Source: Emydura subglobosa (lineage: Eukaryota > Chordata > Testudines > Chelidae). From it: a stretch of 64,000 bases of DNA. The DNA is taken from assembly GCA_007922225.1 (NCBI GenBank), contig ML679969.1, positions 20,354,932-20,418,931 of the forward strand, given 5' to 3'. The notes beneath the pieces were generated by a model. That model was given only the letters and a program-made list of their open reading frames with translations. It did not search any database and was not told the origin of the DNA. Made by a program: the position numbers and the translations under genes. This document shows positions 32,386 to 45,105 of the stretch, piece by piece (positions within the stretch are counted from its first letter, which is position 1; every line of letters starts with the position of its first letter).

Positions 32386-33122
32386 TCACATAAGAAGAGA
32401 AGAGCTGCTGTACTGGGTCAGACAATGGACCTGTCTGACACTTGTTCATGCCAGGGCTTCAGGGGGGAGTGTACCGAAAAGGCAGTTGGCGTGATCAATC
32501 CCTGTTTTCCCTGCTGGGCCTTTAGCAGTCAGCGGTTTAGGGACACCTAGAACATGGGGTGGCATCCCTGGCCATATTGGCTAACAGACATTGACGGACC
32601 TATCCTCCATGAACTTATCCAGTTCTTGTTTGAACCCAGTTATACTTTCCACACGTTAGTTGTGCTTTGTGAAACAGTGCTTCCATTTGCCTGTATTAAA
32701 CCCCTACCTAGTCATTTTATTAAGTGACCCCTGGCTTTTGTATTGTGTGAAAGATTAAATAGCACTTCTCTATTCACTGTTCCCACACCAGTCGTCCTAT
32801 AGGCCTCTGTCATATCGTGCCTTGGCAATCTTTGCTTTTTCTAAAGTGAACAGTTCTAATCTTCTTAGTCTATCCTCATATGGAAGCCTTGATCATCTTT
32901 GCTGTCCTTTTCTGAACCTTTTCCAATTCCACTATATTCTTTTTTGAGATGGGGTGACCAGAACTGTACCGGGTGCTCCATGGATTTATGTAGAGCTATT
33001 ATCATATTTTCTGCCTTATTTTCTCTCAGTTTCCTAATAGTTCCTAAAATATTGTTAGCTCTTTTGACCATTGCTGTGCACCGAGGAGATGTTTTCAGAA
33101 AACTATCCATGTTATGCAACTG
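32386..33122 (-). mobile_element. CR1-like LINE 3' fragment
   Basis: It starts with the inverted end GAGCTGCTGTACTGGGTCAG and GGACCTATCCTCCATGAACTTATCCAG (32,595-32,621). It then codes on the minus strand (33,119-32,865) for FLKTSPRCTAMVKRANNILG and HPVQFWSPHLKKEYSGI, the CR1 RT C-terminal region of an older subfamily. Confidence 0.85.
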
Positions 33123-33400
33123 TTAACCATTCTGGTGAAAAAAATCTGACAATTTGGCTAAAAAAAAAGGGAGCGGGGGAACGAAACTTTTGGTCAAAAT
33201 TTTTTTCTCAAATAATGAAACCATTTGGGCCCCAAACATATCTGATGCAAAAGTAAAAGGACTGTTGGTCAACAAACAGAAAAAACTGGAGCTAAAATTG
33301 AGGCTCCCAGAGACAGGAGGCTCCTGTTTGCGCTCTAGAGACATGTGGCGGCTTCTGGGCACAAGCTTTTTCACAGCAATGGGCAACATAACTACATAGC
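33123..33400. repeat. A/T-rich degenerate repeat
   Basis: GTGAAAAAAATCTGACAATT and AACTTTTGGTCAAAATTTTT words resemble the stretches at 15.24 and 23.53 kb. Possibly a decayed MITE. Confidence 0.35.
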
Positions 33401-33632
33401 TAGGCTGAACTATGGGCAGACCAGGCCTTAGTGTCTATTTGTCCGTTGGAGCAAATCCCATCCATGACAAAGTCTCTGTTGTTGTGGCAGTGGAAAGCTG
33501 AGGAAACTAGGAACCCAGAGGGAGCAGACCTGCCTCTGCATTGGCACCATAAGGGCTCAGTCATCAGCTGCATCCAGGCTGTGGTGGGTGGGTGCAGCTG
33601 AGATGGCAGAGAGGAACTGTCACTCATAGAAG

Positions 33633-34016
33633 GTGGGCTTAGAGATGCCATGCCCACCATGCCGGAAGCAGAGGGGCGAGCCCAAGGCAGGAACAGGATG
33701 TACAAAGGATGGGCCCTCCAGCTCTGTAGAGGAAGAGCAGCCGAAGGAGAAGGATGTCTCTCCCCTGGTGCTGGGACCCAAACCTGACCTCTGCCCTGCA
33801 GAGGAGATGCCAGGGCTGCCCCTACCTGCCCCTACTTGCTGGAGCACCAAGGACCTGCCAGAACTACCTGGGCCCTGCAACCTGGAGGAGCTGCCTGATG
33901 ACAGTGACACCAAGTGCCTGCTGGGACTGCCCCTTGCATTCTACCCCAAGGAAGTGGACTATGACCTGGACCACAGGTACACGGGCACAGGGGTGGAGGA
34001 AGTAGCCCAGGGATAG
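33633..34016 (+). CDS. Unidentified Pro/Glu-rich open frame
   Basis: An open frame of 127 codons from ATG to TAG, in a region without recognised repeats. The predicted protein is rich in Pro, Glu and Leu with a CPPC near the N-terminus, an acidic middle (SSSVEEEQPKEKDVSPLVLG), recurrent PEL/EELPD words, and an acidic C-terminus (YPKEVDYDLDHRYTGTGVEE). No signal peptide, membrane segment or known domain is seen. I do not recognise it. The complementary strand is also open over part of this span, which weakens the case. A real exon, a pseudogene or chance in GC-rich DNA are all possible. Confidence 0.22.
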   Translation: MGLEMPCPPCRKQRGEPKAGTGCTKDGPSSSVEEEQPKEKDVSPLVLGPKPDLCPAEEMPGLPLPAPTCWSTKDLPELPGPCNLEELPDDSDTKCLLGLPLAFYPKEVDYDLDHRYTGTGVEEVAQG

Positions 34017-34554
34017 CCGACCTCAGTCCGGCTGTGCTCAAGCCTGAGCACTGCTCAGCGAATTTTGACTGGAGCACCAGCTGACCCAGTGGTAGGGCAC
34101 CCCACCCCTGCTAGGGCCCTCAGCTGGGATGCAGTGGAATTGGATGGGTCTGCATCCCTCTCCCCCATGGCCACCCACACCCTGGGGTTACCACCCTCAG
34201 CCTGTGAACCCTCCATAGGTAGTTGCTGGCTTGCTTTGCTTACCTTGTCCTAGCTGAGGGCTATTGACTTTTTGCTGTGCCTGTCCTAGGGCCAGGGGCA
34301 TAGACTATTTCCCTGCCCACCCTGCTTGAAGGGCCAGGGCTAGAGAAACCGCTTACTCGCCCCCGCCCTGCTTGATGGTTTGGGGCAACAGACAATGGAA
34401 AGCTAATTCCCCCTGTATTAAGCATATCCACAAAGGTGCAACAAGCAAGGAGGCATGGCCTCCCTCCAGGACTGACAGGCCACTCCTCTACAGTGTCACT
34501 ACCTCCTTTGAGGGATGGAGAGCTGCCCCTGGTGCCGGAATCTTCTGATCCCTG
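34017..34554. other. No recognised feature
   Basis: GC-rich sequence. No family is recognised. Confidence 0.35.
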
Positions 34555-34655
34555 TGTAGCACTGACAAACTCCAGTCGGCAGCAGCCGGGATCAAACCTG
34601 GGACCGCTGAAGCTAAATGCATGAGCCTCTACCTGCATGAGCTAAATGGTTGTAA
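34555..34655 (-). mobile_element. tRNA-derived SINE, second copy
   Basis: On the minus strand, TTTAGCTCATGCAGGTAGAG (about 34,648-34,629) is an A box and GGTCCCAGGTTTGATCCCGG (about 34,607-34,588) a B box. CAGTGTTACA-like sequence (CAGTGCTACA) follows at about 34,564-34,555. It matches the copy at 18.94 kb and is better preserved in the B box. Confidence 0.65.
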
Positions 34656-36376
34656 CGAGCTTGCTACTCTCTAGCTGGTCTGGAGGGGGGATGGAGTCAC
34701 TGGAGGGAGGGCTGGAGTGTTGCAGCAGGCAGGCATGAGTTTCACCTGCACAGCCTAGGGCCATGGCTGGCTCCTGATCAATGGGAAGGGAGGGCCATAA
34801 AAGTGACTTGTGCCCTCTCATCTCCTCTCCTGAGCAGCCGTGCCAGGCTAGTTCCAGTCTGGGGGCTGCAGGCATAGCAGGGTGCAAACCCTCTGAGCAG
34901 CATGCCACAGAGCTGTGCCCTTTGCAAGTGGGAAAGCTGCTGACTGAACAAACCCCCTCCAGTGGCGAAACAAGCCTGGGGGCCATTTGCCAGTCTCTAG
35001 AAGTGGGTTGTTCAACAGAGTCCAAATTCCAATGGATTTCAGTGGGACATGTCTGCCTCTCTGTACAGCTTGCCACACAGCCCCCGCTCCTGAGGGCTTG
35101 TTTCCACATACTGGCCAAGTTCTGGAAAGGAGCCCACACAGCTCTGAGTTCCCCCCACCTCCATCAGCTCTGTCTGTGATTGCTGCAGAGGAGGCGGAGG
35201 GAATGGCAGCTCCCTGGGACAGATCAGCAACCCATTAGATGATTTATCCGAACATATTTACCCTCCTGTGTCAGTCGCGGCTTCCATGCTGCTTTTGCAG
35301 TGATGTGTACTTATCTGTTTACTTTATTTATTACATGGAGCTGGTGTGGGCTGAGGGTCCTTGTGTCATGTCAGTGACTGAAATTCATTAGAGATTTCCT
35401 CTCCAAGTCTATAGCTGGATTGTCAGCTCAGTGTGTGATGCACCTTAAGCATGTGCTGATTAATAAACCAAGAGCAGCATCACGGGTGTCTATTAAGGGC
35501 AGAATCGTGTCCGCAGTTACTGCTGCATGTTACAAAGTGACATGAGGAGGGAGTTACCACACAGGGGAGCAAAGGGGGAATCCTCCGACGCCATCCTCAA
35601 GAGGTAGCTTACACAAGCATGTAAAGCGTGTGTTCCACACAAGAAGCAGCGACATGCAAGGAACAGCCAGCGGGACTCCTGTGAGAGTGAAGGCCTGAGA
35701 CGTAACTGCTCTAGAGGTGAACTGACCGAGTCAGTTAAACCTGGTACAGAGCAGAGAAGGACAGCGAAAAAAAGGGGGCAGCAGGAAGCTAAATGAGTGA
35801 AGCCTGGCAAGGAAGTTAAGAATTTCTCTTACAAATACTAGAAATCAAAACAGAAATAGTAGGGAGAAAGTAGGCCCATTAATAAATAAGGAGAAAGGTT
35901 AAATGAATGATGACCCCTCAAATGGCTGAGCCACTGCACAACATTCTAAAATCAGCTTTTAATCAAAGAGCGAGAGAGAGTGTGTATCATCAGTAATGAA
36001 AACCTTGTCAATATAGCTATTGATAAGAGGCAGTATGAACCTGTGCGGATCTGCTAAACTGGGTGACCTGCATCCCAGAGGGCTGTGGGAGTCAGCTCAG
36101 GAAATAGACGCCACAGACAGTATCTCTGTGTAAATGTCACAGAGAGCTAGGGAGGAGCCGGAAGATTTGAGAAGCGTGAATGTGGTACAATCTCAAACAA
36201 AGCAAAGAATGATCCAGGCTGTGGTACAATGATGGAACCAGGAAGATCTAGAGGGTCATAGAGCTGTGAGATGTCTAACCAGGGCCTGTCTCTGTGGCAC
36301 AGTGGGGCCAGATTCAAGTAGCAGCAGCAATCTCTGCCATCTTCACAACCAGTATTTTTTTATCTCCAAGAAATAC
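34656..36376. other. No recognised feature
   Basis: Overlapping frames of up to 165 codons on both strands at 34.64-35.18 kb resemble no family and contradict each other. A simple GAGAGAGAG lies at about 35,972. No RNA gene is seen. Confidence 0.4.
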
Positions 36377-37792
36377 TGTGATGGGGTGGAGGCCCGCGCA
36401 GATGAGGAAGGGGCCAGAGTCGAAGGCCCTGGCAGCAGGGCTAGCCCCACCCCTTTGGACTCATGCATGAGAGGGAGAAGGCTGTTAATGGGGATAAGCT
36501 GCAGCGTGAGTGCATGAACTCCTAGACAGGACAGCATCACCCAACCCAGTGGAGTGGATTGCAGGGTGACAGACAGGCTGAACCTGTTCCAGAGGCCCAG
36601 TCAGAGCAGCGTCCCCAAACCTATTGGGCTGGGGCAGGATGGTTGGCAGCACTACAAACTCACCACCCCCCTTTGCTGGGACCACCCTGAATGTGGGGGG
36701 GGAGGGGTTCTGTGACTTTCATTTTGATCCCCCAGCCCATGGGTGGCAGATATAATAGGTCAGGGGAGGCTAAGCCTCCTGTCTGGACTGCTCACAAACA
36801 GCCTCCAGCCTGCAAATCACTCCCAGCTATGGCTGTGTTTGCTGCAGCCAGCCAGCCAGCCCTTGGCTCCCACCAGCCTTGGTTATACTGCAGGGTGACC
36901 CCAACACACTCCCAGTCTTAGCTTTCCCTCCAGAAATGCAGGGCCTGCACTGCCCAGCCTTCTCCTGGACAATTCAAATTCATATAACGTCCGTATTTCT
37001 TTAACAGAAATAAGAGGCACACACCTTGTTACCTCGAATGGATTTTCCCAGCCACTTCAGTTTAAACACACTGGATTAGATAAAACAATAAAACAAGTTT
37101 GTTAAATACAAAGTGAGAGATTTTAGGTAAGTACAAGGATTGAGGGATAAAAATCAGAAGTGGTTACAAGAAAAATAAAGATAAAACACAACTGGTGCCT
37201 AACTTAACAAACTATGTTCAATTCAAACCAAAGTTTCCTCACACACCTCAGCAGTCTTACCAACCAAACTCCTTAGGCCAACACCCCTTCTCAATTCAAT
37301 AGCTGCTTCCTTTGATCCTTCTGTTGCAGTGAATTGATAGACAGAGAGAGTGGGAGAAGGGGTGTGTTGGGGTGTCTGACCCTCCTTTTTATAGTATCAG
37401 TTCCCCTTTTGGAAAACATTTCCAGCTGAGATTCTGGAGACAAAAGTATATTGAGAAGGATGTTCCTTGCTGATTTTCCTCACCTGTTTGAGGTTTCTTT
37501 ATCTACTCTTCCTGCTCGATGACGTACTGTTTAAAAGCAGATTCAGCAGAGCCTGCATTCCTTTGTTTGAGACAGACCTGTTTACCAGCTTCTGCTGTGG
37601 TTTGGAACATGTGTTCATAACATCATGCAGGAACATCTTATAACTTCACATACTGTGTTGCCACACATATTGTCCCAGGATCACATTGACCAGCAAATAA
37701 TGAGTTTTCAGATGGTACCACACAAGGCACACCTTGTACAAAGATTAGTGCAGTAGTCTGTAGGGGTAGACAGAGGGGTACTTTCTGTCACA
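36377..37792 (-). mobile_element. Candidate solo LTR
   Basis: The block starts TGTGATGGGG and ends TCTGTCACA, giving short inverted TGTGA/TCACA ends. On the minus strand, ACAAACTTGTTTTATTGTTT (about 37,101-37,082) followed by CTAATCCAGTGTGTTTAAAC resembles the R/U5 region of a common turtle retroviral LTR. Flanking bases AATAC and GTAGC do not form a duplication, so the ends may be inexact. Confidence 0.45.
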
Positions 37793-40700
37793 GTAGCTAA
37801 CTGGGCATGCTCATGTTCCCCCACCTGCCGAGGGAGGACCCACCAAGGACCCTGTTACAAAACAGGCCCCAGCCCACACAAATACACCTCACAGTGGCTC
37901 AGACCTCAAAATTGATGTAAAACTCATCCAGGATTAATGTGGGGGGACTTCCACTGTGCTCTCCATGCACTCAGCTCCCAGAACCTTGTCTAGAGAGCCC
38001 AGCTCAGAAACTCTTCCTCCACCCTTGCCAGGAAGTGGGTAGCTGATAGCTTCAGTGGCTCAATTCCTCACCGCCACCTGCTTCCTCAGCTTCTGGGCTA
38101 GTCTCCAAGCTGGTCTTATTGCCAGTGGGCTTCTGGCTCCCCAGGCCCCTCGCTGCAGGCTGGACCTGGCTCCCTGTGGCCTGGCTCCATGGGACAGTGC
38201 AGGGGGTATGTATTGGAATTCAATTAGCTGCCTCTGTGGAAAAGTCGAAGAGCAGAAGGCAGGTGCAGGCAGGTCCCAGCAAGTCAGGGAGACAGAAACC
38301 ACAATGCCGGGCCGCCGATGCAGCATTGTGGTGCAGAAACACTGAATTCTGGGGGACGTTGGCAAAAATCACAGAGCCCAGGAGTCCTGAAGGAGAGGAA
38401 CAGGACTGGCCTCTCCTCTCCCAACTGTAGATTCAGGCTCTTTGCAGACTCAGGCCGGCATCACCATATCAGTTACACTCACTCACATTTATGAGGTTTT
38501 CTCCACATCATTGTTTGACTTGGGATCTGCACTTATGGAGCCCAGTTCCGCAGCGGGGACTGAAGGCAGTGGCTGCCGGGAGGGTTGGACATGCTCACCA
38601 GCTTTTCCCTCTGGGAATACAAACTGAGAGCATCTAGGTACACTGTCCAGTGGCCGGGGATCTGCCCTGGGGTGAGAGGAGAGGGGTGCTATGCCAGCCA
38701 GACATGGTGTTTGTCCCAGCAGAATGGAGCAGATCTCTGCCTTGCCCCACTCCCACTATGCCCCTTATGTTGGGTGCGGGATGGCAGCTGACAGCCCATT
38801 TACTGGGAATCCTCCAGCGGCCATGTATGGGCAGAATGTGCCCCCCAAGTAGCACAAAGGGGGCATAACACAGCAGGGAAGAACCTGGCCCCAGGCAACA
38901 CTGAAGCTGTCGATCAGTGTCTTACAGGACATGACTGAATGGGCAGAGGTGACGCCAGCCAAGGTGGAGATGCCATGAAAGGGCCTCAGAAGGGGACAAA
39001 TAAGGGGCAGGGTTTTCAAAAGTGGCTAGGGAGTCTGGGTACCTATTGTCAGACACTTTAAAGGGCCCAGTGGTCAGAAAGTGCCGAGAGCCGCTCTGTG
39101 AGAATCGGGACCCTTGGAGTGTCCCACACTGAGCACCGACCATCGCTGGAGGCTCAGCCGTGGTCTGGAAGTTATCAATGAGTTTAATCTGGACCAGAAA
39201 AAGCTATTGTCTCTGGGCGGACTGTCTGGAACCACAGGGGATTGGGAGGAACCAGGGGCTCAAAGGGCAGCAGGAGTCCCAGTGGGAGAGTGGGCCATGG
39301 ATGAGCTTGCAATAGGGTGTGATTATTTAGGGGTGCATGCATGTGCTCAGGGATGCTGAGGCCAGATCATCCAGTTTGCCCTGCAGAGAACGTCACCCAG
39401 GGTCTCCTGCTGCCAGGCCAGCAACGGGTGGTTGGTCTAGAGCTGCTCAAGTGCCGTGTAGAGGCTGCATGTCATGGAGCAGGTCACGGCAGCCTCTCTC
39501 TGTGCATCGCTGGCCACAGCACTTCTGCAGGCCATGTTCACCACAGCACCAAAGAGACAAAACAGGGAGCGTTGAGAGAAGAGCAACAACAGTGGTGCCA
39601 GGGGCTGAAGCAGGGATTGAGGGGGCAGATTAAATTAACTAAATCTGTCTAGATGGCCAATCAGTCACTGGACCGGGGTGGGCTCCTGAAGGGTAGGGAG
39701 CATTGTGAAAGGAAAGGAATTGCTTGGGGGGGAAGGGGGAAGCATTAGGGGCAGGACCAGGGGGCTGGGATGAAAATTGGGCTGAATAATAGGAGACAGA
39801 TCCTGCCAGTGGGACAAAGCCGGGGTGCACACCTCAGCATTTACTGCAGTGATTGCCAGGGGAAAGCGGCTCAGGGCGGGACCTGGTGAGCTATGTCAGG
39901 AGCATCCTGCATGCGAGCCTAGATTTCACCCTACGGAGGAGGGCACCTGACCTGCACGGAGATCCTGAGGACAATGTAAGTGGGGTGTGAACAGGAAGAA
40001 AATGTGTTTGGGGGGAAGTGGCGACTGTGGGGAAGGGGAGGGTAAGGAGTCTGTGTGCAGCAGGGTGGGAAGGGTGAGTGGGGTAGCCAGGGGTATGGCG
40101 GGAGGAGTGAGGGGAAGGGCAGTTGTTGAGATAGAGCTTTTCATTGTTTGAGCATCATTATAAACATAGCTTCACACTCCATAGTGCTGCCCTCGCGTAG
40201 CTCATGTGTGTCGCATGCCATGGAGGCATGGCTTACAGGGGAAAGAACTGAGCACCTGTCTCAGCCTGGCATTGCCTGCATGGCTTGGCACTTGGCCAGC
40301 AGGGACAGACGGGGCTGTAGCTTGCGGAGAGTGGCCATGCTTCCCTGGTGGGGCACAATGAAGAGATTAGCAGAGCTGGAAGGGGTTTAGGGGAGCCTAG
40401 CTCCCTACAGGCTGGTCTCTAGATCCCATTTTGCCTGGGTGCAGCCACAGCCTGCTAGCTTTCATCTGCTTCCTTATCCAGCCGGGCCCTGGGGAATCCA
40501 GGAGGCTGCAGCACGTGGGGCTGGTGGAAAGGAGACAGACAGCCCCCAGTGTTGTCAGAAGACCCCATAAGAGAGACCAGGGAAGGATGAGCAATTGCCT
40601 TCATGAGCCTCCGAATCCTCCTGAAAAGGAAAGAAGCCACAGCAAAGCAAAATCCCACCCACCTCACTGGACGCTGCAAAGGAGCCGGTGGCAGCTTGTG

Positions 40701-43700
40701 AGCCCTGCACTGATGGCTGCTGAAATATCTAGCTGCAGCGTTAGCACCTCCCATCTGCCTGTTGCCAGGCACAGATAACCCACAGATGTGGCACCTGGTG
40801 CTCAGCACAGCTCAGATGCATGCAGCACAGGAACAGAAGAAGGCTACAATGTACCTTCTGGCCACTGATATTCCTCAGGATGCTGGGCATATCAGGGGCT
40901 CTTTGTGGTCCTTGGTGTAAAATAGAGCACCCACAGCGCTGCTCTAACTTGTGCACAGGCTGAGCATAATCCCTAAACTGCTCATGCCTCCAGGCACACC
41001 CCCACCCTGGCAAACCCCATGCCATGAGCTGTGAAAGGAGCTGCACTGGAAGGTCCACCCCAGCCGGGAGCCACCTGACCCAGGGGGCTTGTGTTTGGAG
41101 GGATACCTGGCCTCTACAGCCTTGTTCTGGCACATGCACGATGTAAAAGGGCCCTAGGGTTGGGGTGAACTGGGTCCCTTGATTTTAGAGCAGCTGTTCC
41201 TGGGTCACAGTCCAGGTTCTTCTTCCCCCATGGAGGCCAGAACTGGAGACTTTATCTTACACGTGAACCTAGCAAACAGGAGGTCTGGATCTTCCCTACA
41301 TCCAGCCACAGATCCAGACCTGCCACTTCCCACTGGTGTGACACCAAGTGTGCAGCAAGCCCGGACAGGCAGATTAGTCAGACCCTCCCCTGAGTGCTGC
41401 CAGTGCACTGGCTGTGAAGGGCTGGGCAGTGCCAGGCTGAGGGTCACTGCGCAGGTGGGAAGAACCTGATGCAAAGAGGTTGGGCCAGGATGGCACTGAC
41501 TGGCACCAGCGTGACATTGTGGGTGTATCTCGGGACAGGGTTTGTTTTCTTGCAGGCTCCCGGAATAATTCGCCATGTCCATGTTCATGCTTGTGCCACC
41601 CCGCCTGCGATTCTGGCTGGCTGGGAAGCAGCACGCAGCTGGAATTGGCCTAGTCTCAGCAGACAAGGGGGCCACTGGAAATACAGAAACGCCATTTCTG
41701 AAAGTTTCCTAGCAATTTACAGACAGCAGGGGCATCTGACAGCTATTAGGAATGGCCCTGCCCAGGACAGCAGCACCTGGCAGTGCAGGGGGCTATGGGG
41801 ATGGGCTCTGAGTCTGGCACCTCAACAGCCGTGTCTCAGGTTCATTACTGCACAGGCCCAGTCAGTCTAGCACTCTGGGATCAGCCCAGCTCCATCCTCA
41901 ATGCTGCTAGACGTCAGGCAGTGACAGCCACAGGGATGCCTGCCTTGTTCTGTCTGCACCTCATCAGGAGACAGTGCTCCAGATCCTGGAAGTTGGGCCT
42001 GCCACAGTGAGCTGCTGACTGCATGGCTCCCACACGCCCTCATTAGGAGTGAGCATGCAGGCCTTGCAGACCAGCTGGGCCAGCAGGTAGCAGCCTCCAG
42101 GTATCAGCAGCCCCTGCGTGAACATCCCCTGACAGCCAACCACCTCACTGGGTCCCTGCTGAATGCAGGCTCAGACCCAATGTCTTCGTATAAGTCTTTG
42201 GGATTTTCCATGGCATTGGCCCAAGAGAAATCACCTGCACCATGGTGACCTCCCTGCACAGTCACTTGCCTCAGGGCTGATGAAGTCATGGACCTGGGGC
42301 GGCTGTGAGAGCAGGGGGCAGGGTCCCTAGCCACAGGCCAAAGGCTTGGAACTGGCCAAAGACAAGATGAGAACTAACAAAGGTCTCACAACCCAGTGTA
42401 AGGGTCCCACAGCCACAGTGAACCTGGTGGCAGGGAGGGTGGGGGAGGAGAAAAGAAAGGAGGAATGTCTAGAGGGAGCACAGGAGGAGGAGAAAGAGGA
42501 GAATGTGTTGGGGGGGATCCTAGTCTAAATTGCCTGGAGGAGGCCATGGCAGGAATCAGGACAAGATCTAGTGGCAGGCGACCCACACAAAGGGAAAGTT
42601 TGCCTCCCTCACCTGCTATGCAGGCTTCCCAAGGCCTGCCCTTGAGGGCAGACAACAATGGTGGAGAGCACTTCCTACGCAGCTGGCTTGCCGGCCTGCA
42701 AGGAAGGTGCTGCCGAGTGTGCAGATCAGGGTCCAGTGTGATCTAGAGAATAACAGCTACTTTTCTTAGATGCTCAGTGAAACAATACCATCAGGCTGAA
42801 GAGCTAGTTTCATTTGGGACCAGTTCAGTAGCAAATTAACCTGCCAGTGCTCCCCCAGCGGGAATTATATGCAGCAACGTATTTATTCACCAAATCTCTC
42901 TTTTGTGGGAATAGTGTCAGCCCAGGCCAGCTCCCTTCCATTAGTTCCTCCCTTGAATTAATTCAGAAATCTTTTCAGATTGAAGTTAGTGGATTGATTG
43001 CAAATATACTACATTTGAGCTGTGTTGCTCGGTGGTTGGCTAGACCCATCATATGGTGTTGTTTCTGTTCCCAGATTGGATGAGAATGAAAGCATTTCTG
43101 GTGCCAATATTAAAATTTGCTCTCTACAGAGCTGTATGCCAGGAAAGCAACTTGCTGCTCCAAAGACAGGATCCCGGGGGGTACACAGGCAAAGCAAATT
43201 CCTGGAAGGGCTCAATGAATACTTGCAAAGGTTTCTTGCATTTTTCATCTAGCTCTGGCACAGAGAGACAACACACACAAGCAATGAAACACTCAAGAGA
43301 AGCATTACATCATTGGAACAGACTGCCATTGGCTGATCAGTGACCCTGAGGGGAGGAGGCTGTTTCCTAGCAACCTCTGTGGGCTGGCAAACTCTTTTGT
43401 GGGTGTCAGACACATCTAAGTTGTCATCCGCTGCAATGTAAAACTTGTCCTCTGCCCACCCCACCATTCACCTCAGCCCAGGGGGGATCTTCAGCCGATT
43501 ACTGCACCCCACCTGGAAGGTCAGGCCTCTGCCAAGCGCTGGGGCCCTGTCCAGCAGCTCCCCACCCTCTCCCACCAACAGCTTCAATCTCCCCACTATG
43601 GCCAGATGGAAACATGGCCCTGGGTCCAGCCAGAGACAGCCCCTCTCAACCTGACACCAGCCAGCCAGAGCGGCAGCACACACTAGGGAGGATGGGCAGA

Positions 43701-45060
43701 GAGGGATGGACAGATGCCCTTTCCCGTTCCAAAGGCAAAGCCATTGGGACTGGTCCTACTCACAGAATGCCTGGATCTCTCCCGATCGGCAGAGTGGGGC
43801 TCAGCCCCCGCTCAAGCCCACGCCCTTGGGAGGCTGCCACTGCGTGTCTGTGACTGCCGGCCAAGGGCACCCCCCTTTGGAAGGTGGCATATGGGCTGCA
43901 GGCATCAGCAGGCCCGGTTGCAGTTGTTCGAGTGATGTGATGGTTAAAAAGAAATAGTGCAAGTTTTCAATACAATCCAGGCCTTAATAACAGGTGCGGC
44001 AGCCACCCCCAATATCCCAGGCACTCCCCTCCCCTCTACACCCCCCATGGCCTCCCTCTCCCCTGCCAGTGCTCTCTGTGCGGCGTGACAGCCCACCGCC
44101 TGCCCGACCCTGCACTGTGCTGTGGATGTGCGGGTCACACTCATTTGTACTGCACGCTAGTGCCTGGGCAATGCTGGCCATCAGTCAGGAGGGTGGCTCA
44201 AAACCCCGCCGGGAACGTGGCCAGCCAGTGCCAATCAGTGGCACAGAAAAGAGATCTCATACACACAGCAATCCTGACACTGGCCAGTTGGCGAAGGAGA
44301 GAGGATGTGTCTGGGGCTCTGAGCACGCTCACTGCCCATGGGCACTTCTGGGAGTCTGTCGCCCTGCACCCAGCGCCTGCTGGGTACCAGCAGCAAAGCC
44401 AGTACACCTGGTACAGCACCAGGCCCATCGTCTGCACTGTGGAGTCACTGTTGGCCATTGGAAGGCCGCTGCTCTCCCTAGGCTGTAGGAAGAAGTTATT
44501 TATTTGCTTATTTCATTGCAATAATCACTGGCGTTACCATCCTCCTCCACATTCCCCACTATGTGGCTGCTTCTGGGTGTCTGACGGTGAGTCTTTGAGT
44601 TGTGGGGAGCGCTCTGTGTGCGATTCCCAAGGCCCAGTCAGGGGCTAACCAGGCAACCCCAAGGCAGGGATCTAGGCTCCTAAGGAAAGCAGCCACTCCA
44701 GTCTGCGCAGTGCTGTGCCGGGTTGGGGGTACTGCCAGCTCCTGGCAGTTCTGCCAGCCTGCTTCTGCTCCAGCCATGCCGCTCACCTGGCTGTCCTGAC
44801 ACAGGGGCAGTTGTTAACCTGCTAGCACTGACAAGGCGATTAGCTAACGCAGCCCCTGGGCTGCAGGGCACTTCTAGGGCATTGTTAATGCCTCCCCATC
44901 GCTGCCTCACAGGCACCTCCCACACTGCCAGCTGGGCTGCAGCCACCTCTGCCATGGCAGGAGACGAAAGAGCAAGGGGGAGAAAGAGGGATGAGGACAG
45001 GACAGTGCATGAGGAGAGAGCGAAAAGAGGACAGAAAAGAGAAAGGAAGAGAGTTTGAGT
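37793..45060. other. Long region with no confident gene or repeat
   Basis: Over 7 kb where almost no element is recognised. It is moderately GC-rich, with many overlapping frames under 165 codons and no family signature. GTTTTCAAAAGTGGCTAGGG and GTCAGAAAGTGCCGAGAG at 39,010-39,095 resemble an old amniote interspersed repeat. Purine-rich GGAGGAGGAGAAAGAGGAG lies at about 42,482-42,500. This is the likeliest part of the window for unique host sequence such as intron or intergenic regulatory DNA. Confidence 0.4.
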
Positions 45061-45078
45061 GAGGTTCTCTCAGAGGGT

Positions 45079-45105
45079 GCTTTGCTTTGCTTTGCTTTGC
45101 TTTGC
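45079..45105 (+). repeat. (TTTGC)n microsatellite
   Basis: Five exact TTTGC units at 45,081-45,105, preceded by a partial unit. Confidence 0.95.

Noticed and set aside
34555..34655. A tRNA gene
   Set aside because: A and B boxes are present, but the acceptor stem cannot be paired and a second diverged copy exists at 18.94 kb; a SINE is the better call.
34642..35179. A host exon on either strand (frames of 165 and 132 codons)
   Set aside because: The frames overlap on opposite strands, show no family similarity and no consistent splice context that I can see.
36377..37792. A target-site duplication for the LTR-like block
   Set aside because: The flanks AATAC and GTAGC do not match, so no duplication is claimed and the ends are left tentative.
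43253..43343. A further CR1 C-terminal fragment (HHWNRLP)
   Set aside because: Only seven residues resemble the CR1 block; the surrounding sequence has no other CR1 feature.
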